This document shows positions 33,019 to 43,600 of a stretch of 64,000 bases of DNA, one piece after another; the first letter of the stretch is position 1; every line of letters begins with the position of its first letter. The position numbers and the translations under genes are program-made. The notes under the pieces were generated by a model. That model was not told where the DNA came from, made no database searches, and saw only the letters and a list, made by a program, of their open reading frames with translations. Location: positions 1,942,844-2,006,843 of the forward strand of contig JAJEKV010000130.1 in the NCBI GenBank assembly GCA_021234155.1, in the 5' to 3' direction. The DNA comes from Isoetes taiwanensis (taxonomy: Eukaryota; Streptophyta; Lycopodiopsida; Isoetales; Isoetaceae).

Positions 33019-34003
33019 ATTGCCGCAGTCTTGAAAGCATTCTATGCATTAGCAAACACTTGCCTAGCATCGCGACATTACCCATTGGCGGCTACGCGAA
33101 GAAGTCGTTAAACCACAGGTGACACAGTTATATTGTATGCAAGCGAGATTTGGGGGCCCTCGTTGTGCAAGTCTAAATGGCAGGAAATTGAATCAATCCA
33201 GAAAACATGGTTGCATATGACCTTGAGGGTGAAGAGGACAGTCCCGTATGAAGTTATGCTATTTGATAGCGGGTCATATCCGCTGGAAATTCAATCCATG
33301 AGTAACACCCTGAGATACTTAGATCAAAAGAAAAAAGCACATAATGATTCCCTGATACATTTGGCACTTAATGCAGCAACAAAATTGGAATCCGATGGCA
33401 AAAGTGGCTGGTATAAAGATTTAACCAAATGGTTTGGCAGATGGAACCTAGCTATCTCCACATACTGCGTTTAGTTCAAGGCCGACGTGCCTTTAGCTCA
33501 TCATCCGTGATCTATCCTCCAAGAAAAAAGTGCAATATTACATTAGGGACTTCAATCCCAAAGCGAATTCATGGTATTCAACCGTATTTGCGCCCACCAA
33601 GATGTTTCCGGGGCAAATAAGGGCAATCGCATGTATCCGCATGAGCTCCCACCATCTAATGATTGAAAAAGGCAGATGGATGAAATTGGAAGAAGATCAA
33701 AGAATCAGAGTTGTGAAGATCGGTGTAGAAACCGAAAGCACCATGCCATTTACTTATGTCATAAGCATGATACCCTTAATTGCTAAATATCCTTTGGTTG
33801 CTTGGAATTTACCCCCTGGACGAGATATTCCAACATCACCCTACACTCCCTCATTTGGGATGTTTCCTTGAGGAACTTTTACATAACACGAAAAGGATCT
33901 GATACATTGGAGTATAAAAGTTGTTTCTTCATATCCCACATCTTACGTTGACACATTTGTATGTTTGTCCCATAGCCCACGGGCTTCTGCGGACGTTAAT
34001 AAA

Positions 34004-34005
<2 letters not shown>
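33019..34005 (+). mobile_element. LINE, C-terminal part and 3' end (segment C)
   Basis: Starts with the second ATTGC copy and continues the LINE frame: VLKAFYALANTCL, then LYASEIWGPSLCKS, QKTWLHMTLRVKRTVPYE, YPLEIQSMSNTLRYL and KSGWYKDLTKWFGRWN, the region after the reverse-transcriptase core in LINE ORF2. A stop at about 33472 is followed by degraded frames (ISMIPLIAKYPLVAWNLPP, RDIPTSPYT). The element ends in an ATT trinucleotide tail at about 34006. The 33133-33474 portion is open for 113 codons. Confidence 0.85.

Positions 34006-34059
<54 letters not shown>
34006..34059. repeat. ATT microsatellite, probable LINE 3' tail
   Basis: About 18 uninterrupted ATT/TTA units. Simple trinucleotide tails close several LINE families, and the position right after the LINE 3' region fits that origin. 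Confidence 0.9.
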
Positions 34060-34060
<1 letters not shown>

Positions 34061-34189
34061 AAGGCAGCATATAAGCATAGAGTTGCAGATGCCCCAAAAT
34101 ATGCCACCAAGTCCTAAAAGAAAGGTGTTGCCCCTCGGCATAACAAAAGTTAGAGATTCCGGGAAGGGACTCGAAAAGAACACAAAACC

Positions 34190-34450
34190 GTAGATAGATA
34201 GGTTTGTCATTCATCACGACCCGCGTAGATACAATGTTTGAAGAATAGAGAGGGTAGCCGACCATAGGAACAATATCGGGCTACCCTAAAATAGAAATGT
34301 GCACAGCAAGATAGAAGGGTAATGGTGACAACTTCTCATCCGGATAAAAAGCTCGCTCTTTCGGGTTTTCGAGGAAAACCTAATGAGAAATGGTCGCCAC
34401 AACCTTGAATGTGTTGCCCGGAGAACCGGCGAGATGGGTCGATGGCGAAG
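34190..34450. repeat. Dispersed repeat, copy 1 (second copy at 45515-45775)
   Basis: Shared words in order: AGATAGATAGG, TTGTCATTCATCACG, TTTGAAGAATAGAGAGG, AGGAACAATATCGG, AGAAATGTGCAC, AGAAGGGTAATGG, TTTCGAGGAAAACC, TAATGAGAAATGGTCGCCA, CAACCTTGAATGTGTTG and CCCGGAGAACCG. Differences are mostly small insertions or deletions of 1-8 bases. The family is unknown; it may be part of a larger element reaching to about 35.6 kb here and 46.2 kb there. Confidence 0.75.
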
Positions 34451-34629
34451 CCAAAAAGCGAGGACCTCGAAGATCGCGTGAAACCCGCAAGCAACACAAA
34501 AGAACCCTAAAAACGCCTGAATAATTAGAGAAAATCAAACATGCATGGCGTTGACGGTGCAAGTCGCACAACAAAAAGCCCCAACAATAAGAGCCGATAG
34601 AAACATAAGAAGAAGAACCGCTATAAAAG

Positions 34630-34865
34630 AGAGAGCATCACCCAATAGGGTGGAGAAAGCATCACCCAACGGTGGAGAACAATCATGTAACAAGAAAACC
34701 TGCGTCACCCTCGAGGTGGAAATAAACAAAGATCACCCGCAGTGGAGATAGCATCACCCATAGGGTGGAGAAAAGCATCACCCAACGGTGGAGAAATGTA
34801 AATATCCACCCTCGAGGTGGAAAAAAAAACAAAGATCACCCGGTGGAGAATAATGCGCATAATGC
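34630..34865. repeat. Minisatellite of short palindromes (CACCC..GGGTG type)
   Basis: Irregular repeats of AGCATCACCCAA(T/C)..GGTGGAGA, with palindromic cores such as CACCCAATAGGGTG, CACCCTCGAGGTG and CACCCATAGGGTG. Each can fold into a small hairpin; a purine-rich AGAAAAAGC/AAACAAAGA spacer separates them. A related word appears near 34994 (ACCGAGAGGTGG). No coding function is evident. Confidence 0.7.
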
Positions 34866-35955
34866 CGATGAACAAAGAAAAACATTATTATAGCAACACC
34901 CAAGGTGTGCAGGAACCGAAACATAGATGAAAAATCACCCGTTAGACGTTAGGAACTGTAAACAAACATATATAGACATAGAAAACAGTACCGAGAGGTG
35001 GAAAAAGAAAAAATAGCATCACCAACAGACGAACTCAAAATAACATATAAGGGCGGTAGGGTGGGAAGCAATGGACAAGGAAAGAGATGTTGTTGTGAGA
35101 AGACGCCGATAACGAGCCATAAGAAGGACGAGCACATATATTTGCTTTCGTCCCATCCCGTAATCATGATCCGAGGGCTCAATCAATGCCATTCTAAGGG
35201 ACTCATAAAGAACACAAAACCCGGCCGACTACCGTGAGAACTTCTTTACATCGCGGGATCAAACAAAACGGCAAGGCTTTTGAAGAAAAGTATGATGGCG
35301 ATGCACAAGCGCAGGTCGGTTGTGAGGCCGGGTCAAGGGGAGGTTGTGGCCAAGGAAAAAGAGGAAATGAAGGTCAACAAAGGCCGAGGTCCCGTTGAGG
35401 TGCCGAGGTCCCGGTTGAGTGCCAGGAGGTGAGCCATATGGTAGAATGAGAAAGGAAAAAGACAAGTGAAATATAGTAACGACGTAAAATGATGTATCGC
35501 TAGGAAAGCTAGTCCCGTACAGATGGTCTGCAATAATACAGCAAAAAAGATAATGTACATGTGAAATGAAAGAAAACAAAATGATTAGGTAAAGTGACAT
35601 ATTGTAAGGAAAGCTATGCATGGAAAGAGGAATGCAAGCCCATGAAACAAATCGGGATGGCCAATAGATCCAAACTCTATTATTTCAGTTGCCATGGCTC
35701 TGCATGCACCTAGTTATCCAAGAAAAAGGCCACGTTTTGACCTCTGAAACGTAAACCCCCCTACAACTGCATGCATTGTGTCTCTTCTATTACACCTTCC
35801 ATAAAGATATTCCTCATCTCTACATCTTCTTCTCCTGTGCGCATTCATTTAGGTTTTGGACGTCCAAGACGTCTGCGTGTGGCGATGGTAACACGCCTCC
35901 AATAGCATCATCGTGCGCTAAAACCACAAGAAACATTGGCTCCTGTAAGGCTGTG
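34866..35955. other. No gene recognised
   Basis: Short frames on both strands without motifs. GAGGTCCCG(G)TTGAG(G)TGCC is doubled at about 35388-35422. The region may belong to the dispersed element that starts near 34190. Confidence 0.4.
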
Positions 35956-36190
35956 TAGGGGTATTTTGGAAATTAAGTTTGATTTATAGGGCATTTTGGT
36001 AATGAAATTTGGTGTAGATTGATCAAAATTGGTATGTAATGCCATTTTGGTAATTAAGTTTGGTGTGTAGGGGTTGTGTAAGGGCAAATTGATAATTTAT
36101 TTGTATATTTATTTGAGTCGGGGCATTTTGGAAATTTTAGAACTCGTAAGGGCATTTTAGTAATTACATAACTCATAGGGGCATCCTTTA
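35956..36190 (+). repeat. Imperfect repeats of GGGCATTTTGGTAATT
   Basis: The word GGGCATTTTGG(T/A)AAT(T/G) or close forms occurs near 35951, 35978, 36040, 36120 and 36150, interspersed with AAGTTTGGTGTGTAGGGG. This lies directly upstream of a plausible transcription unit at 36.2-36.5 kb; a promoter role is conceivable but unproven. Confidence 0.6.
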
Positions 36191-36339
36191 TTATAAAGTT
36201 TTAGTGTATGTCGTGCATAAAACCCTAAAACTTTCGACGGCCCAGATTTCGTTTTGGTTTTAGATCGAATGGATTAGGTTTCTCTAGGGTTTCAGCGGAG
36301 AGAAAAGAGGGGTTTCAACCACGATCATCTCCCTCGGCT

Positions 36340-36534
36340 TTGCCCCGCTTCCTTAGTGCCATGCCATATGGCGGTGCTAAAATATCCTATTGGAGCGGGG
36401 GTATAGCTTTAGGCGGTTGGATCTACTCTATAGAAAAGCTTTACCTTGCTTTCTTCCGGTGGCGAATCCAAGATCATGAATTTTTGTTTGGCTTGGTTGC
36501 TATTCCTACCATGTGCAATCCGCTATGGATTTCG
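36340..36534 (+). CDS. Possible first exon of an unknown gene
   Basis: A 65-codon frame beginning MPRFLSAMPYGG and ending at a strong donor (TTTC followed by GTAAGTGC at 36535). Upstream 36225-36330 looks like a plant leader: CCCTAAAACTTTCGACGG, then TCTAGGGTTTCAGCGGAGAG. The encoded segment is aromatic-rich (WSGGIALGGWIYSIEKLYLAFFRW) and might be membrane-associated. I do not recognise it, and I could not identify downstream exons with confidence; the DYW-PPR remnant 850 bp downstream is not clearly connected. A second Met (codon 8) is an alternative start. Confidence 0.3.
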
Positions 36535-37376
36535 TAAGTGCAACACTTTTTGCAACACTTCTCATATGTGCTTGCACAAATCTACTACATTCTGTTGCAA
36601 CACATAATATATGGAAAGCAAATATGGATGATCGATTTTTATACTCTTTGAATAAAGATTTCCATTATTTGCATTTAGAATCAATCGACATTTGAACTTC
36701 ACATTTTACAGTTTCTTCACAGATCCCAAGACGAATACTTACCTTAGTCCTATATCCGCCATAGTTGTTTGAGTTCTGCCCTACCACTATTGTAGATTTG
36801 CTAACCTCGTAAATGAGCATGTTCTTTTACAACTATGAAGAGGAAACGCTTGAAGAGGTATTCAAACCTCAGATGTTGCTTTTGTATGTTTCTTCAGTCT
36901 CTTGCTTAGGGAATAGGAATTCCTAATGAAATGGCAATTCATATTGGAGAACATATACCGATAAAAATATAGGAGCCAAATCATACAAACTGGATTTCAA
37001 ATAGTTATATTGTCGCAGTAAAATGTGCTCAAAATATAAGGAAAGTGTAGTCGCCTTTAAGGAAGCAAAGAAAAGTATTGACATGATGCCTCACTATGGT
37101 ATGGTTTCGTAGACTTTTACACTTGCATCACATTGGTAACACATCCTCGACAATGGAAATTTCTTGGAAGGTGGAAATTCTCTATCGAGACCTCAAGGGA
37201 TAGCAGACATCATCAAATTAGGTTGATGTATATCAGCCTGGTATGTATGCTACTACTAAATGGTCCTCAAATTATCTTGCCTATGGCACAAATCTGGAAA
37301 ATTGAAAACAACAATGTCACCCTCTATTTTGCAGTATGTGATGTTTTCGTTCAAGGGTAGTTGGTGCCTTTAGAAT
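36535..37376. other. No gene recognised (possible intron or degraded PPR sequence)
   Basis: AT-rich; a 75-codon frame (37133-37360) has no clear PPR motif. If the exon ending at 36534 is real, this is its intron. If the DYW remnant once belonged to a full PPR gene, its repeats have been lost or decayed beyond recognition here. Confidence 0.35.
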
Positions 37377-37788
37377 TTGATCCGTGGGCTAAAAAAAAGC
37401 AAAGATCTTTACACATTTCATGATGAGTTGGTGCATGAGTGGATAGCTACGAAAACAATGAATTCGGGCAACGTTCAAAACTTGAATTCACATATAAAAC
37501 AGGATGATCATGTGCCAAATGTGTACCTTTTTGTTAGGCATACCTCTGATATGGAAAGAGATGCATCTTTGTGTGGCCATGTAGAGAAATTGGGTGTAGC
37601 ATTTGGACTTTTGCATCTGCCACAAGAGCAAACATTATCGGTGAAAAAAAACTTAGAAGATATGCATTGATTGTCATGATGTGATGAAGGTAATATGCAG
37701 GAATGAGGGAAGGAAGATTATTCTCTAAGAAAGCGATTGGGCCCATCATTTGAAAGGCGGCGTCTCTTCCTGTGGAAATATGTGGTAA
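37377..37788 (+). pseudogene. DYW-class PPR protein, C-terminal E+/DYW remnant
   Basis: The frame from 37377 reads KSKDLYTFHDELVHEW and LNSHIKQDDHVPNVYLFVRH (E+ region and start of DYW), then LCGHVEKLGVAFGLLHLP, the HSEKLAVAFGLL-like block in which the usual S of HSE is V. A frameshift around 37645-37660, beside a run of eight A, moves to the frame CIDCHDVMKVICRNEGRKIIL, which holds the CxxCH zinc motif. A TAA at 37726 interrupts before ESDWAHH, and the sequence ends SCGNMW followed by TAA at 37786, where intact proteins end in CSCGDYW. DYW domains are cytidine deaminases for organellar RNA editing. No PPR repeats were found upstream. Two lesions and the terminal change show it is dead. Confidence 0.8.
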
Positions 37789-39180
37789 TTAAAACCCTTT
37801 TGTATATTGTCCACATAGCATAGAAGGACAGATGCAATGAGGATATGTGCCTTTGGCATTTTGGTTGATATTTTGAATTGCACTCTGTGAACCATGCCTA
37901 ATGTGCTCAGGGCAACATGACAAATCACAAATTTATGCCTTCTTATGCCTGTGCAAATGCTTTGGATCAAATTTCCTCACTCGACAATATTTTCTATGAA
38001 ATGGAGGTGTTAAAATCTAACATGTAAATAGATGTTTAAAGCAGGATCAATGGTGCTTGGAAATCTATTTTATAGAGGATAAGTAATTGTGGCACCTGGT
38101 ACTTAGATTGATTGCTTAAGCCAAATTACTTTGAGATGGAACAGTGATATAAGCTGACAAGGTTGTCCAACCCGAAGGTGAGTAATATATCCATCTTATA
38201 TTTTAACTGAAACTGCTTTGTCCATGAACCTTTAGTTTTTGCACACGTCATTGTTTAAGCGACGCAAGCAAAAAGTCTCTAAGACGAGTATAAAAAATCG
38301 TGAATGCGAAAGTTGCTATATTTTGATATAGATTGACCATAAAGATTCTATACAGGATGATATGAACTTCAATTTACTGACTTGAAGCTCAAGATTTTTA
38401 TAGATCACAATTCAAATCAAACAGCTAGATCTTTAAATGCTCTAAAGCAACTTCATTGGTAAAATCCCATGAAATATGGCAATCATTTACAAATAGCATA
38501 GCACTTTTGAACAATAACACATCTACAAAACTACCATATAAAACATAGATTGGGCAATATTTGTAAAACAACCACATGTTGTTTATGTGATTTAACAAGG
38601 ACGTCCCACCAAACTATTGTTTCTTATGTTCATTTTTTTTTATGCTTATTAAACAAAGGCATTATTAGATTGTTATTACATGTTACGTTTTATCGATAAT
38701 CATTTTTAAGACATTTGTAATAAGGAGAATGTTGAGAAGAGGAACTAACTGGTTTTGTGAATTTAAGATTGTCTTTAACAACCTCTATCACACATTACCT
38801 AAATGTCAATAAATTTTGATGTTTAAGGAAACTTAAGCAAAATTTGATGTTGGGAAAGAGTTGTAAAGAGTACATACAATAACCTAAAACATCCAATGCA
38901 CACGACCAATTATAGCCCAACAACACATATGCAAGCCAAGCTGGCAATTGATTGATTAGTGCATTTACAGGTTTAAGACCCTATATAACTAACAAACCCA
39001 GGCCATCAATCCTATACATCTAACAAACCCAGCAACTATGAGTAAAGATGTACTACCTCTTCAATGTGCAATTTTCAAGATGTCAACAATAAAAGGATAT
39101 GTTTGAGAATTTTTGTTACAATAAAAAGGTACTGCACACTTCTTCCATTGCGGCCAAAAGATTTACAGATTTCCAACTGA
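37789..39180. other. No gene recognised
   Basis: AT-rich, no frame above 75 codons. If the structure at 39181-39209 is a Helitron 3' end, this stretch and perhaps the PPR remnant could be the body of that Helitron. I did not find its 5' TC end. Confidence 0.4.
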
Positions 39181-39209
39181 TGCCCAGCAACGCTGGGCAC
39201 CGTTACTAG
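39181..39209 (+). mobile_element. Helitron-type 3' terminus
   Basis: A perfect 8-bp stem TGCCCAGC / GCTGGGCA with an AAC loop, six bases (CCGTTA), then CTAG, followed by T in the flank. Hairpin plus CTRR placed a few bases downstream, with T as the first flanking base, is the hallmark of Helitron ends. The body would lie to the left. Confidence 0.6.
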
Positions 39210-39995
39210 TTTTGATATAAAGTATGCTATTAAACAAGCGAAGCATACAATTAACCTAGGGATAAATCATTGTTTCTCGTACTTCCAATCCAAATTTTCT
39301 TTCCTTAAAGGACCTGCCTTAAAGGACCCTCAGGTGTGCGACTAAACGCCAACAACATCACACCCAAGGACCACCCCAAGCGTGGGCATATGAAAAGCTT
39401 AGTAGAAATTAATTTTTTTTATTGTAGTGGCTTCCTTTTCTGCTGGGCTAACTTTAGTAAAGGCCCCATACAGGCATAAGCCGTCTCCTTTAACCCGAGT
39501 AACCAAATTCTGAAAGGTGTAACAGCTCCTGCGCTATCTTGTAGCAAACATGAAGACATAATGAAAGTTTCACAGCACCAATAGAAAGAAATACAATTCC
39601 ATATGCAAGGCGACTCTTTGAATTCTATTTTCTATTAAGGGTTAGCTCTTTTACTTCCATCACGAAGTCACTGATGTGTTTTTCCTCAGAGTAGCAGTAT
39701 TGTAAGAAGTATTGTAAGAAAAGTGTGGCATCCACGTAGATAGCAGAATCATGAAACTATAAAACAGTAGGGAAAGAAAGAGAAACAATTGCAAAGATGA
39801 CCAGTTCTTACCAATAATTGCCGTGTCTGAACATGTAGGTCCCCAAAGCCCTAAAGGGCACACATGGAAAGATCAAGACTTTGCAAGTTGTCAGGAAGAC
39901 TATACATTTGGACAGAAAATAAAGCACGTGAGCATCTAAAGACTATGGAAGGCCATTAAAATAACACATATACTTTGTGCATCAAATGCCTGAGC
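39210..39995. other. 3' flank of the DET2-like gene
   Basis: No other gene. On the minus strand this is the presumed 3' untranslated and downstream region of the reductase gene. An exact TATTGTAAGAA(G/A)..TATTGTAAGAA doublet occurs near 39700. Confidence 0.4.
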
Positions 39996-40754
39996 TTATA
40001 GAAGAAAGGGGATCACAGCTTTCCTATGCCTTGGGTAGTTTAGAAACTTCATCTGATACCACCGATGATGCGACATAGCGCGTGGACCCAAATTGGCAAC
40101 ACTAAGAAAGAAGAATGCCAATCCAGCAACAGACCAAGTCATGATGGCCCATCCCAACCATTCTAACATCTCACCAAAGTAATTTGGACATGTTACCAGA
40201 TTATATAGCATACCCTCAGGCATGTCATATCTTCTCTGATTCCCACTCCTAACCCTCAAAGAAATCAACACAGAATCAGCCCATATGTTGATCACCATCC
40301 CTACAACAAACATAATAGATCCCAACACAAACTTTTTGCTCCAGATCCATCCCCCGTCATATGAACCAAAATGAGACACCCATCTGGCCTGTATGTAGGC
40401 ATTATGAAAATTAAATATGCAAGATAGGGCTATCATGTGTAATGGCATGTTCTTCCCTGATCTAATCTTTAGAGGATATATTATTGCCCTGTTTAAGTAA
40501 TGAGCTTCAAAGAATAAGAGCATAAGGATGGGGACTAGCCGATTGGCATGGTTTCCTTTAAAGAATACATACGGAAAAAAGACGAGCGCCGGGATTTCCA
40601 TAAGGATCCATGCGAGCCGGGGGTTGAGTGATCGGCCCTCGCCATGCCAGTGCCGCCCGTAAGGCGCAGCTTCCCTCTGCAGTGCCGCCATCGCCACTCC
40701 GGCGAAAGGAAACTGGCTCCATAGTGCGGTCCAATACCATAGCCGCTCTTCCAT
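39996..40754 (-). CDS. DET2: Steroid 5-alpha-reductase, DET2-like (252 aa)
   Basis: Catalyses NADPH-dependent 5-alpha reduction of a steroid enone, in plants the campestanol branch of brassinosteroid synthesis, in the endoplasmic reticulum membrane. The 252 residues match the length of plant DET2 (about 260) in one uninterrupted exon, as in Arabidopsis. Diagnostic blocks: IIYPLKIRSGKNMP, NAYIQARWVSH, VGMVINIWAD, YNLVTCPNYFGEMLEWLGWA with the conserved Glu residues, and the terminal SHHRWYQMKF..NYPRHRKAVIPFLL. Several hydrophobic segments fit a polytopic membrane protein. I chose the Met at 40754 (MEERLWYW) since plant homologues also start MEE; an in-frame Met 17 codons upstream (40805) is possible. 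Codons look even and there is no damage. It stands alone between two Helitron-type ends, which raises the question of capture, but nothing suggests loss of function. Confidence 0.9.
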   Translation of the reverse strand: MEERLWYWTALWSQFPFAGVAMAALQREAAPYGRHWHGEGRSLNPRLAWILMEIPALVFFPYVFFKGNHANRLVPILMLLFFEAHYLNRAIIYPLKIRSGKNMPLHMIALSCIFNFHNAYIQARWVSHFGSYDGGWIWSKKFVLGSIMFVVGMVINIWADSVLISLRVRSGNQRRYDMPEGMLYNLVTCPNYFGEMLEWLGWAIMTWSVAGLAFFFLSVANLGPRAMSHHRWYQMKFLNYPRHRKAVIPFLL

Positions 40755-41059
40755 GCTGCCACAAATGGTTGAAAAAAACAAAAATGTTGGTTTAGAAAAT
40801 ATCAATAAAGTAGAAGCATTTCTTGGCTACTTGACTTTCCAACACAAATGCACACCACTTGCACTAACTATCTAAGATCACATTGCTTGTATATACCAGT
40901 TAAATCTCTACAAACTTCTTTACTACCTGGTATTTTAAACTATTTTGACACATTAGATAGACTTTGGGAGGAAAAAAAGTTGACAAAATCATACGTTTGA
41001 TAGTATTATGATGGCTCACACTCAATGCTACTACATACTGTAGTGAAATTACATTCTTA
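40755..41059. other. 5' flank of the DET2-like gene
   Basis: Upstream sequence of the minus-strand reductase; AT-rich with no clear TATA box identified. It ends at the second Helitron-type terminus. Confidence 0.4.
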
Positions 41060-41099
41060 CTAGAAATGTGTGCCTGGCGATGCCGGGCATTAGTCCTAG
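41060..41099 (-). mobile_element. Second Helitron-type 3' terminus
   Basis: A stem TGCCTGGC / GCCGGGCA (one G-T type mismatch, GAT loop) at 41071-41089. Read on the minus strand it is followed by seven bases and CTAG with T as next base (41063-41059); read on the plus strand it is followed by six bases and CTAG with A next. The minus reading fits Helitron flanks better, so the body would lie to the right. The hairpin is clearly related to that at 39181. Confidence 0.5.
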
Positions 41100-42672
41100 A
41101 CTTGTGAATGGGTAGATGAGAGTTTGTAAGTTGAATGGAATATTATAGATTTAATCCTACCTTACATGGAATGGAGTGTTAAGATGTGAATAATGCCAAT
41201 ATGATCCATCCATATAAAGGTCCATGAGAGGTGAAGGAACGTAACAGCAAAATATTGCATCAAAATGTATCGAGGCCACCCCTCCTTAACAATGCCCTAC
41301 AATGATAGCATGTGTTGCTCATTGTGCCCTCGTCGTCCAGTATCTTGAAGAAGAATCACTCCAAGCTGCTTTCAATAATCCATTCCTTCTTCTTATCATG
41401 TTTGGTGGAGGTGGATCTCCACCTTCAATCCTTCTTATATAATGCCAATGCTCAGGCCTAGTTCCAAAAGGGTTGTTGTCCACTTGTGCTTAATGTGGAT
41501 CACTTTTATTAAGTTCCTTCTCCTCTCACTAAACCCTAAACTCTAAATGCCAAACTCGTGAGTCCTAGTTTCTAACCAATGCTTGTGTGTCCATTCAATA
41601 TATTCTTAAATATTTCGTTAGTTATCCATGCAAATGTATGCTCAGTGATACCATCTATGTTCAATCAAAATGTGTGAGACTTGATTTACCTTTGAATTGT
41701 CGAACTGCAGGAATAATAAGGGCACATCAAAGTCATGGACGCAATTAGTTGGAAAAGTTGGACATCAAGCCTTATAATGTATATGTATATGTATTTCGCA
41801 TATTTGCATGTTATATAATAATTTGAGATGTATGAAAATCATAAGCTCCTCATTTAGCAATAAATATCTGTAAGGACATATGAATTGCTCCTTATATCGA
41901 GGCACATACTTCTTAGTTCGGCATATAGTATTGGCATTGTAAAATAATCACTACTATGGTAAAATCATATCAAAATGTGGTCCATTTACAAACATAGCAA
42001 GAATGGGAAGAATATGAAGTCCAACCTTTATTCAATAATTTCCATGCGTATTGTATAGAATATCTATAGGATTTCAAATGACGTTCTACCTGGGGTCAGC
42101 GATAGCATAGACAGCTTTGCTACATACATGTCAATACATCACTAATTTTGAAACTTGGCCAAGAAAGGAATGGGAGATGGCTTATCCTTTATAGATTTGT
42201 ACTTACTACCATGATGCCATTCTTTTATGTTCAAGACTATTGCACCATGTGTTCTTTAATGTTGACAATGTCCCAATGTTGACAATGTATTCATGTTATC
42301 AAAACATCCATCTAATTGCACCGTATGATCGTCAATATTGGCAACTTGGAATGACCATCATGGAACCGAAATGTCCATGCACTTTGTGCCATAGAGAAAC
42401 AATTGGATATGCTTTGAACAATCATGTGCTTTGTGACATCATAGTAGAATTGGCATCAAGTGTGTAAGGCATTCTATTTATAATTCTAGGAGATAAGGGA
42501 CCACATGTGGATAGTAGGGATTTAGTCTTGTGAAGTTAAATTCTTGTTGGTTGTTGACTCAATACACTCTCATTCTACTATTTTGATAGAAAAGTTACAA
42601 AGTTGCATGCTAGTAACCACTATAACCACTAAAAAGTGGCTCTAACATCCATATCTAATGTGAGGACTCTAT
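41100..42672. other. No gene recognised
   Basis: AT-rich with one 75-codon frame (42240-42467) lacking motifs. It may be the body of the Helitron whose 3' end is at 41060, but no 5' terminus was identified. Confidence 0.35.
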
Positions 42673-42820
42673 ACTTTGTTCAGAGCCTTGGAGATCATCA
42701 TTCATGTTAAAGTCATCTACACGAACAATATAACACAAAGGACCAAACTTTGTTCAGAGCCTTGGAGATCATCATTCATGTTAAAGTCATCTACACGAAC
42801 AATATAACAATCTGAACCAT
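42673..42820. repeat. 74-bp tandem duplication
   Basis: A 65-base word beginning ACTTTGTTCAGAGCCTTGGA starts at 42673 and 42747 with essentially no differences, so the duplication is recent. It overlaps the 3' end of the minus-strand frame 42791-43030 and duplicates its stop region. Confidence 0.9.
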
Positions 42821-43030
42821 TTCTGACATAGTATTAATCAGAACTCCATTTTGCATCTTCAGTTCAGTTCCTTCAGAAAGGCACTTATTGTCATTCAGTA
42901 ATCTGATGGCTTCATATGCATAAAATCTAATGAACTCAAAGGGCTTCACTATCCTTATTGGTAGAGCTTCTTTCACTGGTGCCACTTCCACCATCCTTGG
43001 GATGCACCCTTGGGATGCTTCCACTTGCAA
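42791..43030 (-). CDS. Unrecognised 79-aa frame, possible exon
   Basis: Reads VEVAPVKEALPIRIVKPFEF and FIRFYAYEAIRLLNDNKCL, then GTELKMQNGVLI, more protein-like than its surroundings. A TTATCTTGCAAG acceptor-like word lies at its upstream edge (about 43026). The 74-bp tandem duplication at its 3' end puts a stop in frame while another frame continues through each copy (VRVDDFNMNDDLQGSEQ), hinting that the duplication damaged an exon. Function unknown. Confidence 0.25.
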   Translation of the reverse strand: MQVEASQGCIPRMVEVAPVKEALPIRIVKPFEFIRFYAYEAIRLLNDNKCLSEGTELKMQNGVLINTMSEMVQIVILFV

Positions 43031-43592
43031 GATAAATATATCAAGACAATAAAAGTTATTTTATAATAACCAACAAATCAGCAATAATAGGGACATGGAA
43101 GGTTAAGATGGCTAAGCAATTATTTAGTCATAAAAGGTTCATGATCACATTTACAGCTACATGAACAGTTATAACACTCAAGTAAATATTCCAAATCATA
43201 ATTTTCATTTATCTTCGTGCTACAACAGATTAATCTTAATAAGTGCACCGATTTGCTTGCCTACTTCTACACATGCACGTGCAAAATTACAAATTCTCTT
43301 CTTTTCTTGTCAGCTCACCTGGTAGTCCTCACCACCTAAGATGCATGCAGTGTCTCCTCTAGGCTTTCTTGGTAGCGAAATAATCCTGCATGCAAGCAAG
43401 ATGTTTCCATCTCCCTATCTGCTATGAAAGTCATAGTCATGGTTATAGCTTTGTAGCATTTGCCAAGTCCTGCAATGTGAAGCAATTTGCACATGAATTT
43501 GCATACTTTCAATCTACTTAAATATGGCTAGTCCTAAGTTGAATATGGCTACACTACCATATTGAATTGCAAGTTTCTAGCAATGCTTTTGT
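43031..43592. other. No gene recognised
   Basis: AT-rich, possibly intronic if the flanking minus-strand frames belong to one gene. It ends at the target-site duplication of the hAT element. Confidence 0.35.
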
Positions 43593-43600
43593 GATCTACC
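43593..43600. repeat. hAT target-site duplication, left copy (GATCTACC)
   Basis: GATCTACC here and at 44239-44246 directly flank the element, an exact 8-bp duplication. Confidence 0.95.

Noticed and set aside
33929-34265. Frames with poly-Ile or poly-Asn runs
   Set aside because: They translate the ATT microsatellite that forms the LINE tail.
39181-39199. A rho-independent-type terminator
   Set aside because: The stem-loop lacks a T tract and this is eukaryotic DNA; the CTAG after it fits a Helitron end.
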